Assembly (NCBI RefSeq): GCF_002575655.3 | Contig: NC_053040.3 | Span: forward strand, 156,489,148 to 156,553,147 | DNA length: 64,000 nucleotides | Source of the DNA: Aegilops tauschii subsp. strangulata | Taxonomy: Eukaryota; Streptophyta; Magnoliopsida; Poales; Poaceae | Direction of reading: 5' to 3' | Shown here: positions 54,012 to 64,000 of the stretch, piece by piece | Position numbering within the stretch: position 1 is the first letter of the stretch | Layout of the letters: each line of letters opens with the position of its first letter | Made by a program: the position numbers and the translations under genes | Notes under the pieces: generated by a model | Databases searched by the model: none | The model's input: the letters and a program-made list of their open reading frames with translations, nothing else | What the model was told of the DNA's origin: nothing

Positions 54012-57000
54012 TTAGGCTTTTACTTTAGCATGCCTCTCGCAGAAAGATTTCAGCCTTTCCAGGCCATCCTCAAGAGATGGCAGGTCAATGGCGAAAGTGA
54101 TCCGAACCCAATCCTTCATTCCCAGTGCAGTACCTGCAAAAAATTCATGTACATCAGGGAAGATTTGAGCAACGGAGTAGCAGCACATTTTTTTCCCAAC
54201 TTTGTGTTGTTGCTGTGTACATTTGTTTTAGTTCTTGAGGAATTTCTTTCAGAATGAAGTTTTAGCTATATATGGCCTGCCAGAAAATTTGTGAATGGTG
54301 AAAGTGACTTCTAACATTCTTCAGTAAGTACTATTTTTTGAACTCGGCGTTCTTTAGTAAATCCATTTAGTATAAATTTTATTTGCATTTTAGCATGTCT
54401 ATGTCATAAAGATGGTAAAATTGCAGAGTTGTAATAGGGCAAAAAACTAACTTTTTAGAACGAGCTCCCAACCCATAATTGGGAAGGCAAGGTTGGTTTT
54501 GTAAAATCTATTTTATAAGTAGTTTCTTCTATAACAATCACCCAATAATATCATGAAACTAGTAATATACTCCATCCTTTAGAAATGTATAATGCAGATA
54601 AACATTTCTAGGGTCATCATGTCTGGTCCAGTTCATTAATTCTTTGTATATAATTTGGTCCTTACTTGGTAAGTACTTAAGACTCTTGTATATTGAAACA
54701 GACGGATTTTTCCAACAGAGGGAGCCGGTCTTGCAAACTAGAAACTCAACATATATACTTACCTTGGAAACATAGTCTTCTATTTATTCTTTCCACCTTA
54801 TCAAATTGATACAACAACAAAAGAGTTTCAACATATATAGAACTTCACCTGGTAAAACTATTACAGATTCTTCTTTTGCCAGCCTGCAGCAGAAATCTAT
54901 ATCATCAGAAAAGCCATCCAAGAAAGAGAGGTCCAACTTAGCCTGAAAAACAAGCATCAACTCAGAATTATATCCTCACTGGACTAGAATACAACTTAAC
55001 CAGCTGATCTAGAGCATGTTAACCTGCGCATTTCCTTACCATCACAAACATTGATCCCTCCGGTTTGTGCGGACATGTAATGCCCCTGATGTCCTTTATT
55101 TTACCGTAACATAAATCTGCCGAGTTTCTTAATAAATCAAGAATTTTGTTGAAGTATTCTTCCTTTGTGTTAGCTATAATTTGAGGGACTGCTCCCTGTG
55201 ATAAACAATTATTTAGAGTGTAAGACACTTGCTGCAAACTTATGGCGTGAGAGATAGACGTACATCGGTAAATCATATTATCTTAAACAACATGTGTGGA
55301 AATGAATAGATATTTATTCAAAAAGTGGAAATGATAAGGCATATATGTACCTGAATGAATGTTGCAGGATCACTTGTGATGTTAATATAGTTTTGAATTG
55401 ACTGGTCAATCTGTTAGGAGAACAAAGATAAGTAACCAAGCCACACAACCGGGTGATAATATTAAGACTGCCAACATGACCTTTCAGAAGGACTCGGTAC
55501 ACATCGATAGCAAAAACTAAAACATAGCAAAAACTTTAGGAGGGTACAGAGAAATTTCCGCAATTGTACTCCGAAACTCAGTTACGAACGAAACAACATG
55601 TAAGTATGGCATAGTATGTTGCTTTGAACTCGCCCAAATTTTCAAGCCAGTATGGCACAAAAACAACTAACTCAAGTTTTGGTATCAACTAACTATTTTA
55701 GACAGGATGAGGCGCAAAATTTATATACAATGGATTGGCCATTCGCCACAGCCAGAATGCAAATACCAAAATAGAAGATGCATCCAATTGTAGATCAAAC
55801 GTTCACCTTGGTTTCCTTTAAGATGCCATTTGGGTCACACGTTGCGATCCATCCAAGTCGCCAACCAGGCACAAGCCATCTTTTAGATATAGCTCCCAAG
55901 GTGATGACTGGGACCGTCTTGCCAAAAACGCCCATCGGTATAAAAGGCTTACTCCCAAATGCCAAGTGGTCGTATACCTCATCAGCAATTATCAATATGC
56001 CAAGTTCTCCTGCGGTTTCTGCAATCTGCTCATTGCAAGTACATGTTGGGTAAACTGCATCAGATACAAAACAGTAGTGAACACACTGTAGACTGACTTA
56101 CTTTTTCTAGGAACATATACTCACTTGGGCCAAATGATCATGTGAGTAGACACTCCCACAAGGGTTACTGGGATTGATGATGAGCATCGCAACCGTGTTC
56201 TCATCAGCGATAGCCTTCACAGACTCGAGGTCTGCCTCCCAGCCTCTTTCGGGGACGAGGTCGAAATATCGAACCTCTAGCTCACTGAATGTGGTCCGCG
56301 ACTCGTACATCGGAAACCCGGGTCTTGGGAGCAAGATGTTAGCCCCGGGCTGGGCAAGAACAGAGATCATGATCTCGATGGCCTGGACGCATCCGGAGGT
56401 GAGGTAGATATCATCTGGCGAAAGCTCATAAGGAAGGTCTCGAGACAGGTACTCTGCAATAGCACTGTGTTTTGGCAAACAGATATGAGATGCTCTGTCC
56501 TGGGATGGCAACTTTTGGATACAGATAATGTGATCTTGGCCAGCAAAATTTTGGACAAACTAAATGTTACAGGCTGAAAATTTGGGAAAAATTATAAATG
56601 AACTACCTCAAGCCAATAAATTCAGTTACTCGGATGAAACGTGTTCAAAAGAAGTAGTCCTAGATTAGTAGATTGTGTTGTTCTGTACTACTGCGAAATA
56701 CATCAAACAGGGTAAGTGCATTTATGAGAACACTCCTATATTCCAGACGACTGGATAGTTTCCTTTCCTGGCCATACATGGAGGAGATTGAGTGCTAGCC
56801 ACACACCGATGCTGGCGGAGTAGCCGGCCCGTGGGTGTGGGTGGGTGGACGTGCTCACCTGCGCGCCTGGGGCACACCGACGGTGGGGGAGTAGCCGTTG
56901 TGCTTCCTGGAGCGGAGCGCGTCCACGACGGCGTCCTCGGCCTCCGGCGCGGTCCGGAAGCAGGCGGAGGAGGTGGGGTCGCCGTGGCCGAGCGGCACGA

Positions 57001-57178
57001 CGGGGCGCGTCCCGGACGCGTCGACGGACGAGTTGAGACGGTTGAGCACCGAGCGGATGCTCATGCTGCCGGCGGCCGCCAGCGGCGTGCCGGCCGTTGG
57101 CCGGAAGAAATGCCATCGGGATGGGGTCGCGCCGACGTCGCCGTCCCCGCGGCGGCTGCTGCTGCCGTTGTTCGCCAT
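54012..57178 (-). CDS. PLP-dependent aminotransferase, tyrosine/nicotianamine aminotransferase family
   Basis: Seven exons: 56859-57178, 56125-56464, 55807-56025, 55351-55410, 55040-55195, 54849-54942, 54012-54133. All GT-AG and in phase; 1311 bases, 436 residues, close to the usual length. Type I aminotransferase signatures: N-terminal [42 protein letters not shown] (Asp235, Tyr238 contact PLP); [13 protein letters not shown] with the Schiff-base Lys268; C-terminal WVRITFA with the carboxylate-binding Arg. The nearest family I know is barley NAAT, which makes the keto acid intermediate of mugineic acid phytosiderophores from nicotianamine. Tyrosine aminotransferases of the same family cannot be excluded. 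No obvious transit peptide, so probably cytosolic. It looks intact and is unrelated to the KHZ cluster. Confidence 0.9.
54569..54726. mobile_element. Possible decayed Stowaway MITE in the last intron
   Basis: The left side has tactccatccttt and the right side gagggag after a gacggatt segment, reminiscent of Stowaway termini. The ends are diverged and no clear TA duplication can be shown. Confidence 0.3.
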
Positions 57179-57295
57179 TCTCTGTGTGGCCGTACGTGTC
57201 TGTTGGTTGCTTGCCAGTGTGTTCTGTTGAAGGGATTCCTATTTCCTCGTTAGGTTACTGCTTCTTGGTATTTAGTGCTACTGTCAGTGTTTCTT

Positions 57296-57309
57296 TTTAT
57301 ATATATATT
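57296..57309 (-). promoter_or_regulatory. Likely TATA box of the aminotransferase gene
   Basis: ATATATATATAAAAA on the minus strand, about 120-130 bases upstream of the start codon, a usual plant TATA position for a 5' UTR of 80-100 bases. Confidence 0.6.
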
Positions 57310-57432
57310 TCAAGGCAACCAGCTTCGTAATGGACAGAGCATCGGACACCGGGTATTGATTCTCGATGGTCAGTGGGTGCAAGTCTTCACTAGTCATTCC
57401 GTTGGGGTCGACAAGGCCTCCTGCATGGATTA

Positions 57433-57728
57433 CTCCCTCCGTCCGGTAAAGAGCATGCAGAGATTTTATGACAATTTATGGAGTGAAATAAAAAATGCAT
57501 TAGAAAGGTGCAAGCCATCATCTCTCTTCTCTTTAATTACTCAACCCAATGAGCTAAGTGCATGCACAAATTAAAAAAACCATATGTAGATTGTTATTGA
57601 TCTTGATTACCGTGTGATGAGAGAGAAATATTTTTTTTTTACTTTAAAATGCATTGGGAAGATAGAAGTACACACTTTTGTGGACAAATTTTGAAGCTAA
57701 ATGTACACTCTTCACCTGACGGAGGGAG
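57433..57728. mobile_element. Stowaway MITE upstream of the aminotransferase gene
   Basis: TIRs CTCCCTCCGTCCGGTAAAGAG-like on the left and CTCCCTCCGTCAGGTGAAGAG-like reversed on the right, with TA at 57431-57432 and 57729-57730. 296 bp, non-coding, about 255 bases upstream of the start codon. Confidence 0.93.
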
Positions 57729-57795
57729 TAAGTACCAGGTAGGCGCACAGTTCGGACATACGAGGACAAAGTGAGGGGTCCAATTAATACCCTAA

Positions 57796-58346
57796 GAGCA
57801 TCCCTAGCGGATTCCTTATCTCGTGGGCCTTCAAAACCATAAAAGAGTCATAAAAAACATGTTTTAAGGATCGATTTTACCTTTCGCAGAACAGGCCCTG
57901 CAAATAGCACTGTAAAAATGAATATCCCTCTCAGAGATGCTCCCCGCCATCCTCCTCCGCCTCCCCTCCTCATTCCCCGTCGTCCCCCGAACACCCCCAA
58001 TAGCGGCCGGTCACATCCGCGAGGTGGCGCTCATCCCGGCCGCCTCGCCCCGCCCTTCTCCAGCCCCAGATTGAACCGGCGGTGATCGATTTCGGTGAGG
58101 TATGCGGTGGAATTGCGGCGTCGTGTCCTTCCCAACGAGGTTTAACCGATATAAGGGCCACCCTCAGTTTGGCCTTCGAGCCTTCAAATATATGGGTCTC
58201 GGGTGTTGGTTTTCGCTGTCCTTTAAAATATTTAAGGGTCGGACCACTTTTACAAAATCTATTATGGACACTTTTTTCGACTAAAACATTAAAACCTGAA
58301 AATTATAAAAGTTTGATCGCTTTTAAAAGGTCTGCTAGAGATGCTC
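57796..58346. mobile_element. Harbinger-type MITE
   Basis: TIRs gagcatccctagcgg and, reversed, gagcatctctagcaga; flanks TAA (57793-57795) and TCA (58347-58349) resemble the three-base target of PIF/Harbinger elements. About 551 bp. Short open frames inside are not supported as genes. Confidence 0.7.
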
Positions 58347-58349
58347 TCA

Positions 58350-59095
58350 ACTTCATACTTGTGACCCGACAGAGCGCGTCGACCGGCATTAGGATTCATT
58401 CTCCAGTGAGAGCGAGCGCAAACAGTGTCACGACAAAATCCCCTTCCTCGTCCTGGTCCATTGAATCAATGCCTCGTCTCCACCTCCCCTCCACATATTC
58501 TTCCTCCCAGAAAACAAACACCATGTTGTGTAGTCGCCACCCTGGTCGTTGTGGTGCTTTTCCATTAGCCCCCTTTCCCACATGGATTGATTTCACGAAT
58601 AAACCACGCTTTTAACCTGCTAGATCCCGCTAGATCAGGCAACTGATGTCGGCACGAAAAAGGGGCAGTTGTTTTCACCGGAAGTATTAGAAGGGATCAC
58701 ACACAACGCGCTTACCCAGATTCAGGCCCTCGTCCTGAATGTAATACCCTACTCCTACCTGGATTTGATTGATGTATGGATCACCTTGTATGAGGGGGTT
58801 ATAGTTAAGCTTGGCGTGGTTAGGCTAGGCATAAATGTTGACACGTTTACAGGTGCGGAGTAAAAGTGCTCGACATTTTGGATGAGAGTCATGAATGGTT
58901 TCATGAGAACAAGCACTATGATCGCTATAATACAAAAAAAAAATCAGTGACCGGGACGATAGCTCACTAAGAGCATCTTCAATAGACGGTTCAAATGTAA
59001 AAATACCTAACTTTTATACCATCTGGGGCAAAAAACGCTGCTCTAATAGACGGTCCATATGCAAAAAAAATTGGACCGCGGCCTCCTCATGATGT
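58350..59095. other. Unassigned sequence with a second TIR fragment
   Basis: No gene recognised. At 58972-58990 the text aagagcatcttcaatagac resembles the Harbinger terminus at 59098, followed by a further ctctaatagacggtcc. This suggests a broken related MITE. Confidence 0.4.
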
Positions 59096-59480
59096 AAGAG
59101 CATCTCCAATAGATGGTCCAAAATTTGGCGGTCCAAAACCGGAGATGTAAAATTTGGACCGTCAAAAAATGCGTTTTCGAACTCCGAAAAAAGCTCAACT
59201 CCAACATATGGTCCAAAATGATGGTCCAAATTTACAACTCCAATAGATGGTCCAAAATGAAGATGTAAAACAATATGAAAACGGCCGCGCGGCTGCTGCC
59301 ACCCACTGTTCAGCCGCGGTTTTGCATTGAAATAGCAACTAAAATTTGAAAATAAAGTGCATCATCATCATCATAGTTTTAATCAAAATTGCATCACCAT
59401 CATAGTATCAAAAGCGTCTACCAAAAGAGCATTGTCTCAATCAAAGTTTTTCGCCCTAGAAATTCAAATGCACATGAATA

Positions 59481-61525
59481 TTACTCATTCGGGTCATCAA
59501 CTCCACCGGTGTTGTGAACCGTGGTATGATCATCATCTCCACCACCGTCTTTGTCGACGTTCTCAACAAGCGGTGAACTCTCGTTGCCGTGAGCACCACC
59601 GGAACCATCTTCATTTCGTCCCATGTTGCCGCCATATCCACCTCCAACGCCACTCATGTTGCCGCCATAGCCACCTCCCAAGCCACCCATCATGTTGCCG
59701 CCAAAAGCACCTCCCATGCCGCCAAAGCCACCTCCCATGCCGCCAAAGCCACCTTCCATGTTGCCACCGAAGCCACCTCACATGTTTCCGCCAAATGCAC
59801 CACTCATGGAACCTCCAATCATGTTCATGTAACCACCCATGGCACCACCCATGGCATCTCCCATGCCTCCTCCCATGCCTCCTCCCATCATCATTGCCTC
59901 ATGAGCATTTGCTTCTTCATGAGCATTTCATCGCGACAAAGTTCAACATATGCCTTTGCCTTGGCATCAAGAGTTGATGTGTCCATAAACATGAACTTGA
60001 GTGTCCTCTCTTCTACCATCTTCCTCTCGTCGGCCGCGGCCTTCTTCTCCTCTAGGTCCACCTTCCTTTCCTCGGTCGCAGCCAACCTCTCCTCGGTTGC
60101 CGCCCTCTTCTCCTCGGCCGCCGCCCTTCGCCGCTCGGCCTCACTCCTCTCCTCTATTTCCTTGAGCTTCAACATTCTTTTCTCGCTGGCATACTCTTTC
60201 CTTGCCATGACAATGGCATCAAATCCTTCCTTGAGATCATTGTCTCCGGCCTTGGTTCCCTTCGCTTTCTTGTTTCCATCGGGCCTATAAGATTTTGTCG
60301 CGGAGTGAGGAGTGGGGCTCGTCTCCTCAATGGCGACATCTTCTTCATCCACAACCAACACACTCTTCTTCTTCGATGATTCAAAAGTCTCTCTAGTTTT
60401 CCACTTCTCCACATCCTTGAGCTCTTTGTAGCAATGATGAAAAGTGAAAGCTTTTCCTTTCCTTTTCTTCTTCTCGCGTTTCATGTTCCTCTCCCGAAAC
60501 AATCCTTGTGCAATCATTTTCTACAATAAAACATTTCATCATCAACATAGTGAACAAAGAGGAAATATTTGACAAAGCACGGACGAAGAGGAAATATTTA
60601 CCAAATCACTATCACCGCAACCACTTGGGTTCATGCGAGCAACATTTGACAAGCAACCGGCCCACTTTGGGCATTCGGCGTTGATGGTGGACCAACGTTG
60701 GCATAGAGAGTCGCTCGAACGGAAGATACCACTTGTGTTGCGCTCATCGAAATACTCCTTGATGCATTTCCAATAGGTGCTCACCGTTTGGTCGCTTCCA
60801 ACGCTTGCATCTTGAGAGATTTTCTTCCAAGCAGTGCATATCAACACATCCTCTGCGGTGCTATAATTGCCACTTCTTCCCTTGACAATGAAGCCCTCAT
60901 CATCCACATCAAGATTGTCATCATCATATTGGGTTTCATATTCTTGTGACTCATATATGTAATCATCATTTGCCACATTTGTTGCGTGCATGAAAGCTTC
61001 ATCATCAACACTACAATTGCACGCACAAACAATCAAGGACACAAAAAATTTGAAACAACAAACGAGAGCACAAACGCAAAATTTATACCTTTGCGACATT
61101 TCGTCGAACATGTTGGAGGCGGTGGCCGTCGGCATGGCCACATCTTCCTCCACGGCCGGCGATGGCGGCGGGGGAGGTGGAGGAATGGATGTGTGGCTGC
61201 TGGAGGAGGCCGCCGGCCGCGCCGTCTGCGACTCGTCGCCCCGAGCCGCCACGGCCGCCTTCGAGACCTTCACCGGCCGCGTAGAACTGTCGGCCGGGTT
61301 GCGGCTGCGGTTGGCCGGCCGTTTGATGCTGCCTCCTCGTCCCTTCGTCGGCTTCGTCGCCTGCGCGGTGGCCATCGGCCTGGGCGGCGCCAATCCGGGC
61401 CGACGGGCGGGGGGCGGGGGCATGGCCGCGGATGCGGGCGGGATGGCAGCGGCGGCGGCCACGTGGGTCAGCCCACCGGCTGTGGCGGCGGCGGAGAAGG
61501 CGACGGGGTCATCGGCATCGGCCAT
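59481..61525 (-). pseudogene. Pong-like ORF1 (Myb/trihelix-like), left arm
   Basis: Exons 61089-61525, 60602-61010 and 59481-60520. It encodes an alanine/proline-rich N-terminus; a Myb/trihelix-like domain (EDVLICTAWKKISQD, TYWKCIKEYFDERN, RWSTINAEC); then FTFHHCYKELKDVEKW; a long charged coiled coil (AERRRAAAEEKRAATEER); and a glycine/methionine-rich tail. In PIF/Harbinger Pong elements ORF1 is the DNA-binding partner of the transposase. Damage: one base is missing near 59894, giving an early TGA, and a TGA replaces GGA near 59777. The N-terminal half is intact. Confidence 0.75.
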
Positions 61526-61664
61526 GGCGGCGCCGGATGGCGGGGGGCGGCGGCGGCCGGGAGGGTCGTGGGCGGGCGGACGGGCGCGGGCGGGCGGGAA
61601 TGGAAATGAAGTGGCGGTTGGGCGTTCGCGGGCGGCGGCTAGTTTTGGACCGTCCAGCGCCGCC

Positions 61665-63738
61665 ATGGCCGATGCCGACGACCCCGCTGCCTTCTCCGCC
61701 GCCGCCGCAGCCGGTGGGCTGACCCACGTGGCCGCCGCCGCTGCCATCCCGCCCGCATCCGCGGCCATGACGCGCCCCCCGCCCGCCGGCCCGGATTGGC
61801 GCCGCCCCGGCAGGTGGCCACCGCGCAGGCGGCGAAGCCGACGAAGGGACCAGGAGGCAGCGTCAAACGGCCGGCCAACCGCAGCCGCAACCCGGCCGAC
61901 AGTTCTACGCGGCCGGTGAAGGTCTCAAAGGCGGCCGCGGCGGCTCGGGGCGACGAGTCGTAGACGGTGCGGCCGGCGTCCTCCTCCAGCAGCCACACAT
62001 CCATTCCTCCACCTCCCCCGCCGCCACCGCCGGCCGTGGAGGAAGATGTGGCCACACCGACGACCACCGCCTCCAACATGTTCGATGAAATGTCGCAAAG
62101 GTATAAATTTCTCGTTTGTGCTCTCGTTTGTTGTTTCAAATTTTTTGTGTCCTTGATTGTTTGTGCGTGCAATTGTAGTGTTGATGATGAAGCTTTCATG
62201 CACGCAACAAATGTGGCAAATGATGATTACATATATGAGTCACAAGAATATGAAACCCAATATGATGATGACAATCTTGATGTGGATGATGAGGGCTTCA
62301 TTGTCAAGGGAAGAAGCGGCAATTATAGCACCGGGGAGGATGTGTTGATATGCACCGCTTGGAAGAAAATCTCTCAAGATGCAAGCGTTGGAAGCGACCA
62401 AACGGTGAGCACCTATTGGAAACGCATCAAGGAGTATTTCGATGAGCGCAACACAAGTGATATCTTCCGTTCGAGCGACTCTCTACGCCAACGTTGGTCC
62501 ACCATCAACGCCGAATGCTCAAAGTGGGCCGGTTGCTTGTCAAATGTTGCTCGCATGAACCCAAGTGGTTGCGGTGATAGTGATTTGGTAAATATTTCCT
62601 CTTCGTCCGTGCTTTGTCAAATATTTCCTCTTTGTTCACTATGTTGATGATGAAATATTTTATTGTAGAAAATGATTGCACAAGGATTGTTTCAGGAGAG
62701 GAACATGAAAAGCGAGAAGAAGAAAAGGAAAGGAAAAGCTTTCACTTTTCATCATTGCTACAAAGAGCTCAAGGATGTGGAGAAGTGGAAAACTAGAGAG
62801 ACTTTTGAATCGTCGAAGAAGAAGAGTGTGTTGGTTGTGGATGAAGAAGATGTCGCCATTGAGGAGACGAGCCCCACTCCTCACTCCGCGACAAAATCTT
62901 ATAGGCCCGATGGAAACAAGAAAGCGAAGGGAACCAAGGCCGGAGACAATGATCTCAAGGAAGGATTTGATGCCATTGTCATGGCAAGGAAAGAGTATGC
63001 CGACGAGAAAAGAATGTTGAAGCTCAAGGAAATAGAGGAGAGGAGTGAGGCCGAGCGGTGAAGGGCGGCGGCCGAGGAGAAGAGGGCGGCAGCCGAGGAG
63101 AGGTTGGCCGCGGCCGAGGAGAGGAAGGTGGACCTAGAGGAGAAGAAGTCCGCGGCCGACGAGAGGAAGATGGTAGAAGAGAGGACACTCAAGTTTATGT
63201 TTATGGACACATCAACTCTTGATGCCAAGGCAAATGCATATGTTGAACTTTGTCGCGATGAAATGCTCACGAGGAAGCAAATGCTCATGAGGCAAATGAT
63301 GATGGGAGGAGGCATGGGAGGAGGCACATGGGAGATGCCATGGGTGGTGCCATGGGTGGTTACATGAACATGATTGGAGGTTCCATGAGTGGTGCATTTG
63401 GCGGAAACATAGGAGGTGGCTTCGGTGGCAACATGGGAGGTGGCTTTGGCGGCATGGGAGGTGCTTTTGGTGGCAACATGATGGGTGGCTTGGGAGGTGG
63501 CTATGGCGGCAACATGAGTGGCGTTGGAGGTGGATATGGCGGCAACATGGGACGAAATGAAGATGGTTCCGGTGGTGCTCACGGCAACGAGAGTTCACCG
63601 CTTGTTGAGAACGTCGACAGACCTTATTTTAAGTTCAGAGAATCCGCCTTCACCCTTCGAAGAAAACATGGTGGTGGTGGAGATGATGATCATACCACGG
63701 TTCACAACATCGGTGGAGTTGATGACCCGAATGAGTAA
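61665..63738 (+). pseudogene. Pong-like ORF1, right arm
   Basis: Mirror copy: exons 61665-62101, 62180-62587 and about 62670-63738, with the same introns. It has independent damage: a one-base loss near 61773 shifts the N-terminal frame, a TAG at 61961-61963 interrupts it, and a TGA at 63059-63061 replaces an Arg codon in the coiled coil. About 40 extra bases lie near 63620-63665. The tail GGMGGAFGGNMMGGLGG is intact. Confidence 0.75.
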
Positions 63739-64000
63739 TATTCATGTGCATTTGAATTTCTAGGGCGAAAAACTTTGATTGAGACGATGCTCTTTTGGTA
63801 GACGAATTTGATACTATGATGGTGATGCACTTTTGATTAAAACTATGATGATGATATGCATTTTATTTTCAAATTTTAGTTGCTATTTCAATGCAAAACC
63901 GCGGCTGAACAGTGGCTGGCAGCAGCCGCGCGGCCGTTTTCATATTGTTTTACATCTTCATTTTGGACCATCTATTGGAGTTGCAAATTTGGACCATCAT

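Larger units (their letters stand above)
59098..64000. repeat. Large inverted repeat of Harbinger (Pong-like) sequence
   Basis: The left arm (from about 59219 to 61533) and right arm (61655 to the window end) are reverse complements with small indels, around a GC-rich spacer of about 120 bp (61534-61654). The left outer end has the Harbinger terminus gagcatctccaatagatgg at 59098 after TAA. The right outer end lies beyond the window. Each arm holds one Pong-like ORF1 gene whose 5' end faces the centre. No ORF2 transposase is present. Confidence 0.85.

Noticed and set aside
60986..61919. Long forward frames across the centre of the inverted repeat
   Set aside because: They are antisense or shifted readings of the Pong-like ORF1 N-terminus and the GC-rich spacer; the spliced ORF1 frames carry the recognisable domains.

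Overview
The window is nuclear DNA from a grass, most likely a Triticeae species (wheat, barley or a relative). The pointers are plant introns with GT-AG borders, dense nested transposons, Stowaway and Harbinger-type MITEs, plant L1-type LINEs, and a Copia element whose LTR sequence and size fit the Angela/BARE/WIS group. I see no bacterial-style operons, tRNA, rRNA or CRISPR array.

The core is a tandem cluster of five genes on the minus strand for proteins that combine CCCH zinc fingers with a KH RNA-binding domain. This is the KHZ1/KHZ2 class of plant RNA-binding proteins. I call them KHZ-1 (4293-5623), KHZ-2 (16159-34478), KHZ-3 (36673-37865), KHZ-4 (38519-45767) and KHZ-5 (46413-49036); these are labels for this window, not published symbols. 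KHZ-5 has the three-finger plus KH layout and three coding exons. KHZ-1, -2 and -3 are a shorter derived type with four coding exons, two fingers and KH. In all five, every splice junction I worked out keeps the reading frame. KHZ-4 is a chimera: a short-type 5' half is joined to a three-finger-type 3' half, and a unit of about 3 kb is then duplicated inside it. The predicted protein has 599 residues, six CCCH fingers and a KH domain; a stop codon cuts off a seventh finger. KHZ-2 has a third intron of about 17 kb, filled by a large element that holds a B3-domain gene, a tandem-repeat field, a gene fragment and a complete Copia element.

Layout. 1-4012: LINE remnants and Stowaway MITEs. 4293-6180: KHZ-1 and its upstream region. 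6271-10124: element A, a repeat-rich segment with palindromic ends. 10189-15950: repeats with a solo LTR at 10954-12638. 16159-34478: KHZ-2 with element B (16918-33640) in intron 3. 34644-36428: MITE-like segment and a LINE. 36673-49036: KHZ-3, KHZ-4 and KHZ-5, with Harbinger-type insertions in KHZ-4 introns. 49217-53528: duplications, unassigned sequence and a second solo LTR. 54012-57178: an intact seven-exon aminotransferase gene of the tyrosine/nicotianamine aminotransferase family. 57433-58346: two MITEs. 59098-64000: a large inverted repeat of two Pong-like (PIF/Harbinger) ORF1 genes, cut by the window end.

KHZ-1 to KHZ-4 share an upstream block and KHZ-2 to KHZ-5 share a 3' flanking block. 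The cluster therefore seems to have grown by duplication of gene plus promoter, followed by unequal recombination. All gene models come from reading splice sites and frames by hand; no expression data or database searches were available.
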